From: Arachidicoccus rhizosphaerae | Lineage (GTDB): Bacteria > Bacteroidota > Bacteroidia > Chitinophagales > Chitinophagaceae | NCBI RefSeq assembly: GCF_900107765.1 | Contig: NZ_FNQY01000002.1 | Coordinates: 124,001-188,000 of the forward strand | Direction: 5' to 3' | DNA: 64,000 nucleotides | Part shown: positions 24,079 through 32,018 of the stretch, in pieces | Layout of the letters: every line of letters begins with the position of its first letter | Position numbering within the stretch: position 1 is the first letter of the stretch | Made by a program: the position numbers and the translations under genes | Notes under the pieces: generated by a model | Told to the model about the DNA's origin: nothing | The model's input: only the letters and a program-made list of their open reading frames with translations | Databases searched by the model: none

Positions 24079-24539
24079 AGCCTTACGTCTTTACTGTTTA
24101 ATTTGGTTGTAATCCCGCCACCAGCAAAGGCTCTATTCAGCCCCTCTGCTCTTGCCAGGGCGGCTTCAAGCTCTCTGATGCGGGATGCCCGCTGCTTTAC
24201 ATCATCTTCCGCATTTCTTATTATTTTAAAATACATGTCCCTGCTATCAGAAAGCCCCTTCAATTGATTGTTTAGGTCTTTGATTTTCTCCTTTAAATTA
24301 TTGTTTTCGTATTGAATTACTGTGATGGATGAATTCGCGCTTATCATTTTCTTTTGATGATCATCCCGGCTATCCATCATATCGTAGTATCTCTTTTTGA
24401 AAGATTTTTTCAGCCTTGATTCAGATTCGAGACTCTCCTTCAATGACCGCTTTTCCTTAATGTATGCCCTGAATTCAGCATAAGCCCCCAGAAAAAAGAA
24501 AATAATACACAAGAGCGCTGTAATCAAAATTGTTGTCAT
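24075..24539 (-). CDS. Membrane-anchored coiled-coil protein
   Basis: A 154-residue protein with an N-terminal membrane span (about 4-22, ILITALLCIIFFFLGAYAEF) and a long charged coiled coil (about 30-135). The topology would place the coil in the cytoplasm or periplasm, anchored at the inner membrane. It recalls spanin- or exclusion-type proteins, but there is no family evidence. Confidence 0.5.
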   Translation of the reverse strand: MTTILITALLCIIFFFLGAYAEFRAYIKEKRSLKESLESESRLKKSFKKRYYDMMDSRDDHQKKMISANSSITVIQYENNNLKEKIKDLNNQLKGLSDSRDMYFKIIRNAEDDVKQRASRIRELEAALARAEGLNRAFAGGGITTKLNSKDVRL

Positions 24540-24555
24540 GGTTTATAATTTAGGT

Positions 24556-24774
24556 TTAAAATTTTGTTGAATCAAGGCTATAAACTTGGCCTATACTGCA
24601 TTTAAGAATATACTTCCGACCATCAACATACGCCGCCTTTCCGTCTAAATGGGCTTTATCTTTATGTTTGTCTATCCAATAATGTAAAGCAGGAACAATC
24701 AAAAAATTACCTATAGAAGCACCGATAATGCCTCCCATTGACGCATATAATACTATCTTGAATAATAATTTCAT
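24556..24774 (-). CDS. Small membrane protein
   Basis: A 72-residue protein. Residues 4-30 (LFKIVLYASMGGIIGASIGNFLIV) form one membrane segment with glycine-rich packing, and the polar C-terminal half contains YVDGRKYILKCSIGQVYSL. No family recognised. Part of the accessory transcript. Confidence 0.5.
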   Translation of the reverse strand: MKLLFKIVLYASMGGIIGASIGNFLIVPALHYWIDKHKDKAHLDGKAAYVDGRKYILKCSIGQVYSLDSTKF

Positions 24775-24872
24775 GTCTATAATTTGGGTTTGTGGTTAAA
24801 TAATTCCATATCCGATTCTCTCAACTCCTTAATAGCAATTTGGATAAACCTATCAATCTGATCTGCCGTTAA

Positions 24873-25190
24873 TTAATTTATACCAGTTACGTTGTAAAAG
24901 GCTACAATTTCTGCGGTTACTTCATTTATTATAACCTCTTTATCCCTAAGTATCTGGCTGTTTAAATATTCTGCCTCAACTCCAATAAAAGCCCTAGGCG
25001 TTTCTGTATCAACTTTGCCAGGGTGTGGCATGCCATGTAGAAAGTAGTTAATATGATTGCTGCTCATATCTACCTTATAATGTGGCCCACCTTTTCTATC
25101 CAGATCTTTGGGCCTGCGCAACCGCACCCCGTCTGCTATTACAACCAGTGCCAGTACGGTTATGATGAGAATGTTTAGCATGTACTTCAT
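24873..25190 (-). CDS. Small secreted or membrane-anchored hypothetical protein
   Basis: A 105-residue protein with an N-terminal hydrophobic segment (MLNILIITVLALVVIADGV) that could be a signal anchor, followed by a polar domain. It begins immediately after the stop of the upstream small membrane protein gene. The 98 bp downstream hold only an ATG-less open stretch, perhaps a remnant. Confidence 0.45.
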   Translation of the reverse strand: MKYMLNILIITVLALVVIADGVRLRRPKDLDRKGGPHYKVDMSSNHINYFLHGMPHPGKVDTETPRAFIGVEAEYLNSQILRDKEVIINEVTAEIVAFYNVTGIN

Positions 25191-25391
25191 TTAATCTTCG
25201 AAAAAATGCTTTTCCACTAGCGACGCAACAAGGATTACTCCGCCGATAAAAGCCAATAAAAAACTTATACAACCTAGTATACAATCTGATATACTAAGGC
25301 CTCTTGATATGTGTCCCATCGTGAATCCACCTACCACTACCAAGATATAGGCTAAAACTTTCATTAAGGAGCTTTTTTTCATGTGCTTCAT
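25191..25391 (-). CDS. Two-TM small membrane protein
   Basis: A 66-residue protein with two predicted membrane segments (about 9-29 and 34-57) separated by a short loop. It overlaps the end of the glycosyltransferase gene by ATGA, so it is translationally coupled to it. Small membrane partners next to phage glycosyltransferases are common in serotype-conversion clusters, but no homology is claimed here. Confidence 0.5.
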   Translation of the reverse strand: MKHMKKSSLMKVLAYILVVVGGFTMGHISRGLSISDCILGCISFLLAFIGGVILVASLVEKHFFED

Positions 25392-26590
25392 TTTAAATGT
25401 GACGTTTCATTAATGGGATCATCAGAAAGAATCCGGTAACAATGGAACATGTAAAGTCCTTTTGCTAAACCTATTTTGCCGCCATTCTTTCGGACGTCGT
25501 TGTTGAATTCTGTGTCAAACTTGATGGAATCTTTAAACTTAGCCTTATCCCATACTTTTTTAGGGAACATCATGCAAAATCCCGCTACTCCCGTTGTTGG
25601 TTCGACCTGCGCCCAGTATTTATCTTCCAGGTCCTTAGCCAGGCTTGCATGCTTCCTGATATCGTATTCCTCGAACATCCCTTTTACTTTCTGGTGTTCT
25701 GCTCTGATTCTGTTAGTCATGCAGCCTATCAGGTCGTACTTATCCCGATTCCTTATAATAAGTTCAGAAATATGCCTGCCATAGTCTGGCGTTAAGAACA
25801 TGGCGTCGTAATCCATTAATACAATCCAGTCGTTTGAATCAGCATTCAGCCTTTCAATAGCCTGATTGATTGCCTGCCCGAACTGTTTATTGATGGAATA
25901 TGGCTGTATGTAGTGAATGATTACCGGCTCCCGGTTAATGTGCGGGTGCGTTCTGAAATTCTGTTGGTAGTAACTGTACGGTATGGCATCTATTCTTATG
26001 CCGGATATCTCCCTGGCCTGTACGATGCTCATCTGATCTCTATGAGAGCCTTTTGTTATCAGAGCCCACCAGATAGAGCAAATTCTATTGACTTCCCCCG
26101 TATTGCTCCGGATAATAACATTTGTCTCGTACATTCCGGCTCCGGGTTGAATGCCCATATCTAATGCAACTTTCATTTGCCCCTTGAGTAGTTCGGGATC
26201 TGCTTTTTTCTTTTCAATACAGGCAAATCCTTCCTGGTACACGCAATTCCTTTTAGGATGCTTTTTTAGGCTTATTCCGCCTTTGTGGCAACGGAGATAA
26301 GTACTGGCTGGTCGGATTATATCAACGTTGGCGTCAATGTAAATTACGGTGTCGTAATCTTTGAGGGCGTCAGGGATGATTATTTTTAATTTTCGCTGAA
26401 TCAGGACCGGATCTATTGGGTTTCCCGTTTCATCAAGTGATTGCGGTATTACCACCATCTGCCAGCCCTTACACGTCATATTTACATCATCCGTGAACAT
26501 AAAGCAATCAATTCCCTGAACGTATGCAGGGTTTAAAGGAATCGGATTATCATATCCGCCAACATTTACTGTATAAAGGGCTGTTTTCAT
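25388..26590 (-). CDS. Two-domain phage glycosyltransferase
   Basis: A 400-residue protein with two glycosyltransferase-like halves. The N-terminal half (about 1-210) starts KTALYTVNVGGYDNP and has IQRKLKIIIPDAL..YDTVIYIDANVDI (a DxD-like site) and the histidine-bearing HRDQMSIVQA, resembling the DUF616/TOD1 group. The C-terminal half (about 225-400) has GQAINQAIERLNADSNDWIVLMDYDAMFL, a GT-A fold nucleotide and metal motif as in family 2 enzymes. No signal or membrane span. It may glycosylate virion or host-surface structures. The fusion and its place inside the structural operon are unusual. Confidence 0.75.
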   Translation of the reverse strand: MKTALYTVNVGGYDNPIPLNPAYVQGIDCFMFTDDVNMTCKGWQMVVIPQSLDETGNPIDPVLIQRKLKIIIPDALKDYDTVIYIDANVDIIRPASTYLRCHKGGISLKKHPKRNCVYQEGFACIEKKKADPELLKGQMKVALDMGIQPGAGMYETNVIIRSNTGEVNRICSIWWALITKGSHRDQMSIVQAREISGIRIDAIPYSYYQQNFRTHPHINREPVIIHYIQPYSINKQFGQAINQAIERLNADSNDWIVLMDYDAMFLTPDYGRHISELIIRNRDKYDLIGCMTNRIRAEHQKVKGMFEEYDIRKHASLAKDLEDKYWAQVEPTTGVAGFCMMFPKKVWDKAKFKDSIKFDTEFNNDVRKNGGKIGLAKGLYMFHCYRILSDDPINETSHLK

Positions 26591-26677
26591 ATTTATACAA
26601 ACCTAACTATTAGCACGCACCGTATTTATGATTTTATAAACATTAATAATTTATTGGGTACTATTTGTTACTAATCT

Positions 26678-27472
26678 TTACAGCTGCCTGTTTAACATCC
26701 TTTCAGACAGATAAACCGCCCTGCACCTACAATTAGCCGTCTCTTCAATCGGGGCATTGGGGTCACCTGGGGCGTCCATTCCGTTGCCGCCGACATTAAA
26801 CTTTTCTTCTGCCGGAATAGGCGGTTGCTCGTCCATGTCTTTATGGTCCGGCCTTGTTCTGTTGTCTATTATGGGAATCCATTGCTTATACTGTCTGGAG
26901 CCGGTTTCTTTTGACCACGATTCACTAGCTAATTTATGACCCTTGCTGGCCGCCCTGGTCCCTTCTGTGCGGGTAATAAGCAAAGCCCTGCGCTTGCCTA
27001 ACTCCCCTGCCAGTTCCTTATCCATGAGCCGGGCCGCCTTCTCTGCTCCATAACCCTCCTGAATATACCGGTTAAGTTCTTTTTTTATGACATTCAGGGT
27101 GTTTTGGTTGATATCCTGAATCATATTGCCCAGGTTGTAATAAACATACATCTGGAGGTCTTTGAGCCAGGACCGGGCAAATTTGGCTATACTGCCGCCT
27201 AGTGACTTGTAGCCCTCATATAATTTGCGGTACTGCCATTTAGCATGAATAAGCCCTGCTTCTGAGTAAAACTGGATCATAGCCTTTTGCATCTCATCCG
27301 CCTGTATAAGCATAGGCAAGGCCTGGACGGTATTCTCTAACCCGTGCTGACGGACAAAGCTTGCCACATCCTTATATTGCTTTTTGAGTACCGGATAAAA
27401 GATATTAAAGCCCTTAAGCTCAGTTTTCTTCGTCAGGTACTCCAGCTCCTTGATTATTTTCGTCTTGTCCAT
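26678..27472 (-). CDS. Head morphogenesis protein (MuF/SPP1 gp7-like)
   Basis: A 264-residue protein. The C-terminal half has the family signature: LITRTEGTRAASKG, KQWIPIIDNRTRPDHKDMD (the W.....D.RTR..H motif), and a final ETANCRCRAVYL with the NCRC motif. The N-terminal half is helical. Such proteins bind the portal and are injected or packaged in small numbers. It overlaps the portal gene by 53 bases. Confidence 0.87.
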   Translation of the reverse strand: MDKTKIIKELEYLTKKTELKGFNIFYPVLKKQYKDVASFVRQHGLENTVQALPMLIQADEMQKAMIQFYSEAGLIHAKWQYRKLYEGYKSLGGSIAKFARSWLKDLQMYVYYNLGNMIQDINQNTLNVIKKELNRYIQEGYGAEKAARLMDKELAGELGKRRALLITRTEGTRAASKGHKLASESWSKETGSRQYKQWIPIIDNRTRPDHKDMDEQPPIPAEEKFNVGGNGMDAPGDPNAPIEETANCRCRAVYLSERMLNRQL

Positions 27473-28829
27473 CGTCTATTTCTGTATCAAATCCGATCCC
27501 GGTAACATCTAAACTTAAGTCCTCGATTGGTTTTAAATTGGCGGGGGCGTAAATCTTATCCATGTTGGGGTCTCCGTCTGTTGCAAAGTCCATTTCTTTT
27601 CTCTTTTCGTTGGGGTTAATCCACCATGCATCCTTAAGCCATTTAACCTTTTCTGTCATGTCTGGCTGGCATTCGGGATAAACGGATCTGTCAAAGGCGA
27701 TATACCATGAATCATCATTAAACCATCCGGGTACTAACCATTCGGTCAGGCAGTCCTCAATCATGGTCTGAACAGGGAAAACACCATCAGTGATACATGC
27801 CTTTCTGGCTTCCTTCATGTTGTTGTATGTAGACCCTTCTTTATCGTTTAGTACGACCTCGCTTTTCAGGTGTACGACATTCGCTATTTTGCGGCTTGAA
27901 TTTAGACCGGCTTCCACCACATTGAGGTCTACGATTGATTGCCCGAATTCTAGCCAATCCATAGGGGCAGACGCCGCAACAATAGATTTATAATTCTCGA
28001 CACCTTTTATTCGTTGGTTGACATTCTTTTGCAGTTCCTGCATTTGCTCTGGTGTTATCTTAGACCCGTTCGCCGGAGATAACATACCCATTGCACCACC
28101 GTTATCAAATGCACGAGACAGCGCATTAGCGCCCTTGTTGCTCGAATCTATCTGCATTGCTGCAGCCGTAAAGGGAGACATACCCATGATGTAGGGATTC
28201 TCAGTGGTAAAGTCTGGATTAAAGTACCTGACGTGTAGAACATCCTCAACCGGAATGGTCTTTTCGAGCAGTAAGGTAAATTTCCATCCCTTCACCTCGC
28301 CTAATTGAGAAGCGGCAACCGGTCGCATCTTACGGGGATCCTGCAAGTATATCTCTTTGAACTTACCCGGTGATGTTGGGGGCGCAATACCTACTGCGAA
28401 GCCGTTGCCCATCGTCAGTAAGTTGATGGTAAGCCCCTTCATGAATAAAGATCCCGTCATGGTCTTGTTTGGCCGCTTATTCAGGATAGTTAATAGTTCA
28501 TGTTCCGGTATTTCCTCAACCTCACTACCGACCATCCGGGCCGCTTTGACGTGGTCTCTGCTGTCGTGTGACTTCCTGAGCCGTTGAAAGTTCTGCCATT
28601 GCTTTTCCTTGCCGGGGATCTTGTGGTATAGGGTAAGGGGCGCTTCTGATACTTTCTGGGCTATCCAGTCGATACAGGTGAAGGCATCAGCATTTAGCTT
28701 ATACACTTCCTCAATCAGCTTAAAGCAATCCATATCGAACGTGTACAGGCCAATCATAATTGAATTGGATAGGCTGTTTGTCCGGTCCAGACCTATAATC
28801 GACCCCAGCTTACTTAAAAATTTATTCAT
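27420..28829 (-). CDS. Portal protein
   Basis: A 469-residue portal of the HK97 type: NADAFTCIDWIAQKVSEAPLTLY near the N-terminus, then TGSLFMKGLTINLLTMGNGFAVG, VLHVRYFNPDF, and the LSRAFDNGGAMGMLSP and YNNMKEARKACITDGVFPV blocks. It forms the twelve-subunit ring for DNA entry. It sits between terminase and MuF-like genes, as expected. The C-terminus is acidic. Confidence 0.9.
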   Translation of the reverse strand: MNKFLSKLGSIIGLDRTNSLSNSIMIGLYTFDMDCFKLIEEVYKLNADAFTCIDWIAQKVSEAPLTLYHKIPGKEKQWQNFQRLRKSHDSRDHVKAARMVGSEVEEIPEHELLTILNKRPNKTMTGSLFMKGLTINLLTMGNGFAVGIAPPTSPGKFKEIYLQDPRKMRPVAASQLGEVKGWKFTLLLEKTIPVEDVLHVRYFNPDFTTENPYIMGMSPFTAAAMQIDSSNKGANALSRAFDNGGAMGMLSPANGSKITPEQMQELQKNVNQRIKGVENYKSIVAASAPMDWLEFGQSIVDLNVVEAGLNSSRKIANVVHLKSEVVLNDKEGSTYNNMKEARKACITDGVFPVQTMIEDCLTEWLVPGWFNDDSWYIAFDRSVYPECQPDMTEKVKWLKDAWWINPNEKRKEMDFATDGDPNMDKIYAPANLKPIEDLSLDVTGIGFDTEIDDGQDENNQGAGVPDEEN

Positions 28830-28839
28830 TTTATTTCAT

Positions 28840-30150
28840 TTAAAATGTGAAAGTCACATACGTTTCAAGGGTGAAGTACATGCGCATCATTATCATATCT
28901 GAGTAGTCCGGGGACCGCCCTATAAGTTCTTTTACCTGCTCTTTCGGAATGATTGCCTTTTTACCGTCCTTATCCATATCCTTTTGTTTGATCTGGCCTA
29001 ATTCCTCTTTAATATGGTCCTGGACGTCTCCATCCGGGATATCCAAGAATATTTCATCGGCGCACATCTTTTGAGCCAGTTTGTAGGAGCATTGAGATTT
29101 CAGATTGTTGAAATTCTCTTTGTCGCCATCAACTACAATAGGGGCCGAATTATTGACAAAACCGGTGCAGTTTAAAATATCGGTCACTCCACCGCCTACG
29201 CCATCATCATCAACAAGGACGTTAGAAATTGGTACATGATACTCCAGCATCAGGTCTTTAATAGCGTCGGCGGCCTCGGTAACGCTGTTTTTATCAAAAT
29301 CCACGATCTTAACCAGCCTGAAACCATCCCATACCCCTATAACGGTTTTATCCCTGCCATAACGGGCAATATCGGCTGTGATATACTTTTCCCCGCCATC
29401 TACAAATCTGTTTGAAAAGGCGTTTACTATCTTCTCAAATGGGATAAGGGCTGCCGGGTCATTGTCATAATCCCAGTTACCCAAAAGGAGTCTTTGTTTG
29501 CTCGCCTCTGAGGTCATGGACCTAAGGCTGTCAATGTAATGCCTACTGATATATCGGTTGTCGGTTGCCAAGGACTGAACAAATGCCCTCCCTTTTGGCA
29601 TATTGCCGTCTCTATTTGGTTTATAGAATCGATTGTAGACCCAGTTCTTTGACGGATTGCAGCTCCCCATTATCTTTGGGATAAGGCCGTTTTCATCAAG
29701 TTTATATCTGATACGGGATTTTAAAACCTCCCACGCCTTCATGACAATCTGGTTGCACTCATCCACGAAAGCCCCGGTAATTTCAAGCGATCCCAGCTCG
29801 TCAAACTCTTTATCGCTCGGATATTGGAAAAGGTCTTTCAATAATATCTGGGAGCCGTTGAACAGATTTATTATGTTGGATTGGGCGTTGTAGGAATAGT
29901 GGGTGCCGGATTTTAGTCCTTGCCCTTTAGCGACCTCATAAAAGCTGTTAAGGGTAGTTTCTTTTAAGGTCTTGAGAACCGCACGGCCCATTACCCATCT
30001 GGTACCGGGATATTTAAGGCACATTTTAAGCAGCCAATAGCAACCGAGGGCCGATTTACCCCCGCCCGCGCCACCTCCAAAGACTAACTCCGTTGTTACA
30101 TCATCTTCGAGGAAATCAAGCGCCTTCGTCTGTTTTATCGTCAGATTCAT
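28840..30150 (-). CDS. Terminase large subunit
   Basis: A 436-residue packaging ATPase/nuclease. Walker A is GGGAGGGKSAL (about residues 25-35), Walker B is TGAFVDECNQI (about 129-139), and the nuclease domain has ITADIARYGRDKTVIGVWDG (about 240) and VLVDDDGVGGGVTDIL with metal-binding aspartates. It resembles the Terminase_3/PBSX group. The gene start overlaps the end of the small subunit gene by 35 bases. Confidence 0.93.
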   Translation of the reverse strand: MNLTIKQTKALDFLEDDVTTELVFGGGAGGGKSALGCYWLLKMCLKYPGTRWVMGRAVLKTLKETTLNSFYEVAKGQGLKSGTHYSYNAQSNIINLFNGSQILLKDLFQYPSDKEFDELGSLEITGAFVDECNQIVMKAWEVLKSRIRYKLDENGLIPKIMGSCNPSKNWVYNRFYKPNRDGNMPKGRAFVQSLATDNRYISRHYIDSLRSMTSEASKQRLLLGNWDYDNDPAALIPFEKIVNAFSNRFVDGGEKYITADIARYGRDKTVIGVWDGFRLVKIVDFDKNSVTEAADAIKDLMLEYHVPISNVLVDDDGVGGGVTDILNCTGFVNNSAPIVVDGDKENFNNLKSQCSYKLAQKMCADEIFLDIPDGDVQDHIKEELGQIKQKDMDKDGKKAIIPKEQVKELIGRSPDYSDMIMMRMYFTLETYVTFTF

Positions 30151-30565
30151 ACGTCTTTGTTTCCTCCCATTTTATCTGGATGCCACCGGAGTGGTTAATA
30201 TCTGTCTTCTCTGTCAGTCCGTTAAGTCGTTGGGTAATAGATGGATTGTACACCCCTAATAAGCCGCCGGTGATCTGGTCTTCTCTGATTTCCTCTTTTA
30301 TCCGTGAACAGATAGCACAGAAGTCGTCATAATACCCATCGGTATTGTCAAAATAATGCTGAGCTTCCCCATGATTTTCACGGCAATAGCGCTTAAATCC
30401 CTCTAGGGTATAGGGTACTTTCAAGGGGTCTTCCTTTCGTTCCGCAAACTTACCTACATATTGTACCCTGGTCCACCGGTTACCCTCGGACTTTATCCAG
30501 TCCTTATATCCGTTCCAGGCTTCTTGTAGTTCTTCCGGTGATTTAAATATGCGTGTAGGATGCAT
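30116..30565 (-). CDS. Terminase small subunit
   Basis: A 149-residue DNA-recognition subunit. Residues 48-105 carry the PYTLEGFKRYCRENHGE...YFDNTDGYYDDFCAICSRIKEEI region seen in small terminases of gp3-like type, followed by GVYNPSITQRLNGLTEKTD, a common C-terminal motif. It is the first gene of the late operon, preceded by a good promoter. Confidence 0.85.
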   Translation of the reverse strand: MHPTRIFKSPEELQEAWNGYKDWIKSEGNRWTRVQYVGKFAERKEDPLKVPYTLEGFKRYCRENHGEAQHYFDNTDGYYDDFCAICSRIKEEIREDQITGGLLGVYNPSITQRLNGLTEKTDINHSGGIQIKWEETKTYESDDKTDEGA

Positions 30566-30581
30566 CTGTTTACTCTTTCTA

Positions 30582-30611
30582 CAAAAGTAAACAGGGTGTA
30601 TGCCGTATCAA
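30582..30611 (-). promoter_or_regulatory. Promoter of the late operon
   Basis: On the - strand TTG (30609-30611), 19 bases, then TACTTTTG (30582-30589). This fits the Bacteroidota -33/-7 pattern TTG-N19-TAnnTTTG. The -7 element ends 16 bases before the small terminase start. Confidence 0.65.
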
Positions 30612-30622
30612 TAGTGGATAAA

Positions 30623-30635
30623 TAACGAATCGTTA
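30623..30635. promoter_or_regulatory. Palindrome TAACGA-A-TCGTTA, possible operator
   Basis: A perfect 13-base palindrome 12 bases upstream of the -33 element of the late promoter and between that promoter and the integrase stop. It is a candidate site for a phage repressor or late activator. The only related short motif seen is near 23420. Confidence 0.45.
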
Positions 30636-30657
30636 CAAACAGAACGCTTGTAAACTT

Positions 30658-31767
30658 TTATTTTGTTTTTGGCTTAATCAGGGAAAGCATTTCTTTCTGG
30701 AGGTCTACATTTTCAATTCTGGCATATATTTTAGCGATCTCTGGGCTATCGCCCAGGAGTTCGGCAACTCTATCAATGGATAATCCCTTTTTAATCCACA
30801 TCATGGCAAAGGAATGCCTCCCTGAGTGGAACTTTACTTTTTTGGGGTTTGGAATCCCGGCATCTTCGCAAATGGCCTTTACCGTTTCCCGGGCGTCCTG
30901 TTCGTATTCTATAAATGGGTGGTCCTTGCAGTAGTTTAGTATCTCGTCTAAGGGATGGTAAATGGGAGAGGATACAATATTTCCGTTCTTTTTCGCCCTT
31001 AAAACTACAGTTTTGCCCTTTACTGAGGTATTATAGTCAAATGCCTTGCAATCGCTGATTCTGTACCCGGTATAGCAGGATAGTAGGAAGTAATACCCAG
31101 TGGATTTCTTGGCTTCGTTTTTAAGCGGCTTTACAATATTGTAAAAGTCGTTTATCTGGTCTTCATTGAGGTAAACCGGTATCTTTTGCTTTGCGGAGGG
31201 TCTTTTATAGCCGGAATACTGTTTTTTATCGATAAGCCCTTTCCTTTCAGCTGCATTAATAAAAGACAGGACCATGGATATTTTACTCACTATGGTGGCA
31301 TCCTCCCGCCCGGGGCGGATATGCTTCTCAAAACCTTGCAGGAATTCTATATTAATGTCGCTGAATTTTATTTTAGGCTTATAGGCAAGCACAAATTCCA
31401 ATGCGCTTTCCAGGTGTCTTATCCGGTTGTCTGAAAACTTGCCCTTATGCAAATCGATGTGTTTATTCACAAAAGCCTCGAAATCGGAGCCGCCTTTTTC
31501 TTCAAACAGATCTTTGGTGATAGGCGCCCCTTTTTGGATAGCCTCTAATATTTTAGCCTCAACGTCGTGCTTTTTACCCGAAAGGACGGAATTGTACTGT
31601 CTGGCTTTGGTGTTGGTTATGACTTTCTGGTCTCCCCAATGCTTATCTGGTATTCTTACCGCCGTCGGGATCTTTATATTCTGAGGCAATACCCGTACAT
31701 AAATACGGACGTCACCTTTTTTATCCTTATTGCCCTTGAAATAGGAGAGGTGGTACTTTTGAGTCAT
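30658..31767 (-). CDS. int: Tyrosine recombinase, phage integrase
   Basis: A 369-residue tyrosine recombinase. It has an N-terminal arm-binding domain, a core-binding SAM-like domain (about 90-200) and a C-terminal catalytic domain with the arginine in TGYRISDC, the HxxR box in FHSGRHSFA and the nucleophile tyrosine in IAKIYARI. I use ATG 31767. A longer frame up to 31893 runs through the tRNA-Arg in antisense and is not credible. It faces away from the tRNA, the usual arrangement for an integrase using the tRNA 3' end as attachment site. Confidence 0.93.
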   Translation of the reverse strand: MTQKYHLSYFKGNKDKKGDVRIYVRVLPQNIKIPTAVRIPDKHWGDQKVITNTKARQYNSVLSGKKHDVEAKILEAIQKGAPITKDLFEEKGGSDFEAFVNKHIDLHKGKFSDNRIRHLESALEFVLAYKPKIKFSDINIEFLQGFEKHIRPGREDATIVSKISMVLSFINAAERKGLIDKKQYSGYKRPSAKQKIPVYLNEDQINDFYNIVKPLKNEAKKSTGYYFLLSCYTGYRISDCKAFDYNTSVKGKTVVLRAKKNGNIVSSPIYHPLDEILNYCKDHPFIEYEQDARETVKAICEDAGIPNPKKVKFHSGRHSFAMMWIKKGLSIDRVAELLGDSPEIAKIYARIENVDLQKEMLSLIKPKTK

Positions 31768-31834
31768 ACTAAAGTCGTTATTTGAGTCGTAAATTAGTAA
31801 AAAATAGTGAAGATTAGTAAACTTTAGTAACCTA

Positions 31835-31866
31835 AAATAAGGAAGCCCCCTGTTTATAAGGAGGCT
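31835..31866 (-). terminator. Terminator/hairpin after tRNA-Arg
   Basis: On the - strand AGCCTCCT-TATAAAC-AGGGGGCT, an 8-bp stem with one G-T pair, followed by a T-rich stretch. It lies 3 bases after the tRNA 3' end and before the integrase. It may lie on the phage side of the attachment site. Confidence 0.6.
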
Positions 31867-31869
31867 TTG

Positions 31870-31943
31870 TGACCCGGATTGGATTCGAACCAATGGCCTA
31901 CTGCTTAGAAGGCAGTTGCTCTATCCAGCTGAGCTACCGAGCC
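31870..31943 (-). tRNA. tRNA-Arg (anticodon TCT), prophage attachment site
   Basis: A 74-nt cloverleaf: acceptor GGCTCGG/CCGGGTC with discriminator A, D stem GCTC/GAGC, anticodon stem ACTGC/GCAGT with loop CTTCTAA (anticodon TCT), variable region AGGCC, T stem ATTGG/CCAAT with TTCGAAT. CCA is not encoded. The 3' end faces the integrase, so it is the likely prophage integration site. The repeat at the left end lies outside the window. Confidence 0.95.
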
Positions 31944-31962
31944 GGTTGTTATTTAACGGCTG

Positions 31963-31993
31963 CAAAAATATAGGTTTCAATCAGAAATCCCAA
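31963..31993 (-). promoter_or_regulatory. Promoter of tRNA-Arg
   Basis: On the - strand TTG (31991-31993), 20 bases, then TATTTTTG (31963-31970). This matches TTG-N20-TAnnTTTG and lies 19 bases before the tRNA 5' end. Confidence 0.7.
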
Positions 31994-32018
31994 AAAAGAT
32001 TTATCTTATTTAATTCTG

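Larger units (their letters stand above)
1..31870. mobile_element. Siphovirus-type prophage (left end outside window)
   Basis: A continuous phage genome. It has an early + strand arm of small genes and a late - strand arm with the standard order of terminase, portal, protease, capsid, connectors, tail tube, tail chaperones, tape measure, tail tip and lysis genes, and an integrase at the right edge beside tRNA-Arg. The structural module looks intact: no late gene is interrupted. The right attachment site is inferred to lie at the 3' end of the tRNA. The left boundary, repressor and replication genes are not in the window, so the matching att copy cannot be shown. Confidence 0.93.

Noticed and set aside
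24775-24872. Open stretch TADQIDRFIQIAIKELRESD in the gap of the accessory block
   Set aside because: It reads like protein but has no ATG and directly follows an in-frame stop; possibly a remnant, not a gene.
1-31870. Search for the left attachment site matching the tRNA-Arg 3' end
   Set aside because: No second copy of the tRNA 3' sequence is seen in the window; the left prophage end is outside it.
31768-31893. N-terminal extension of the integrase through tRNA-Arg
   Set aside because: The extra residues are an antisense reading of the tRNA and its flank. The family-typical start lies at 31767.
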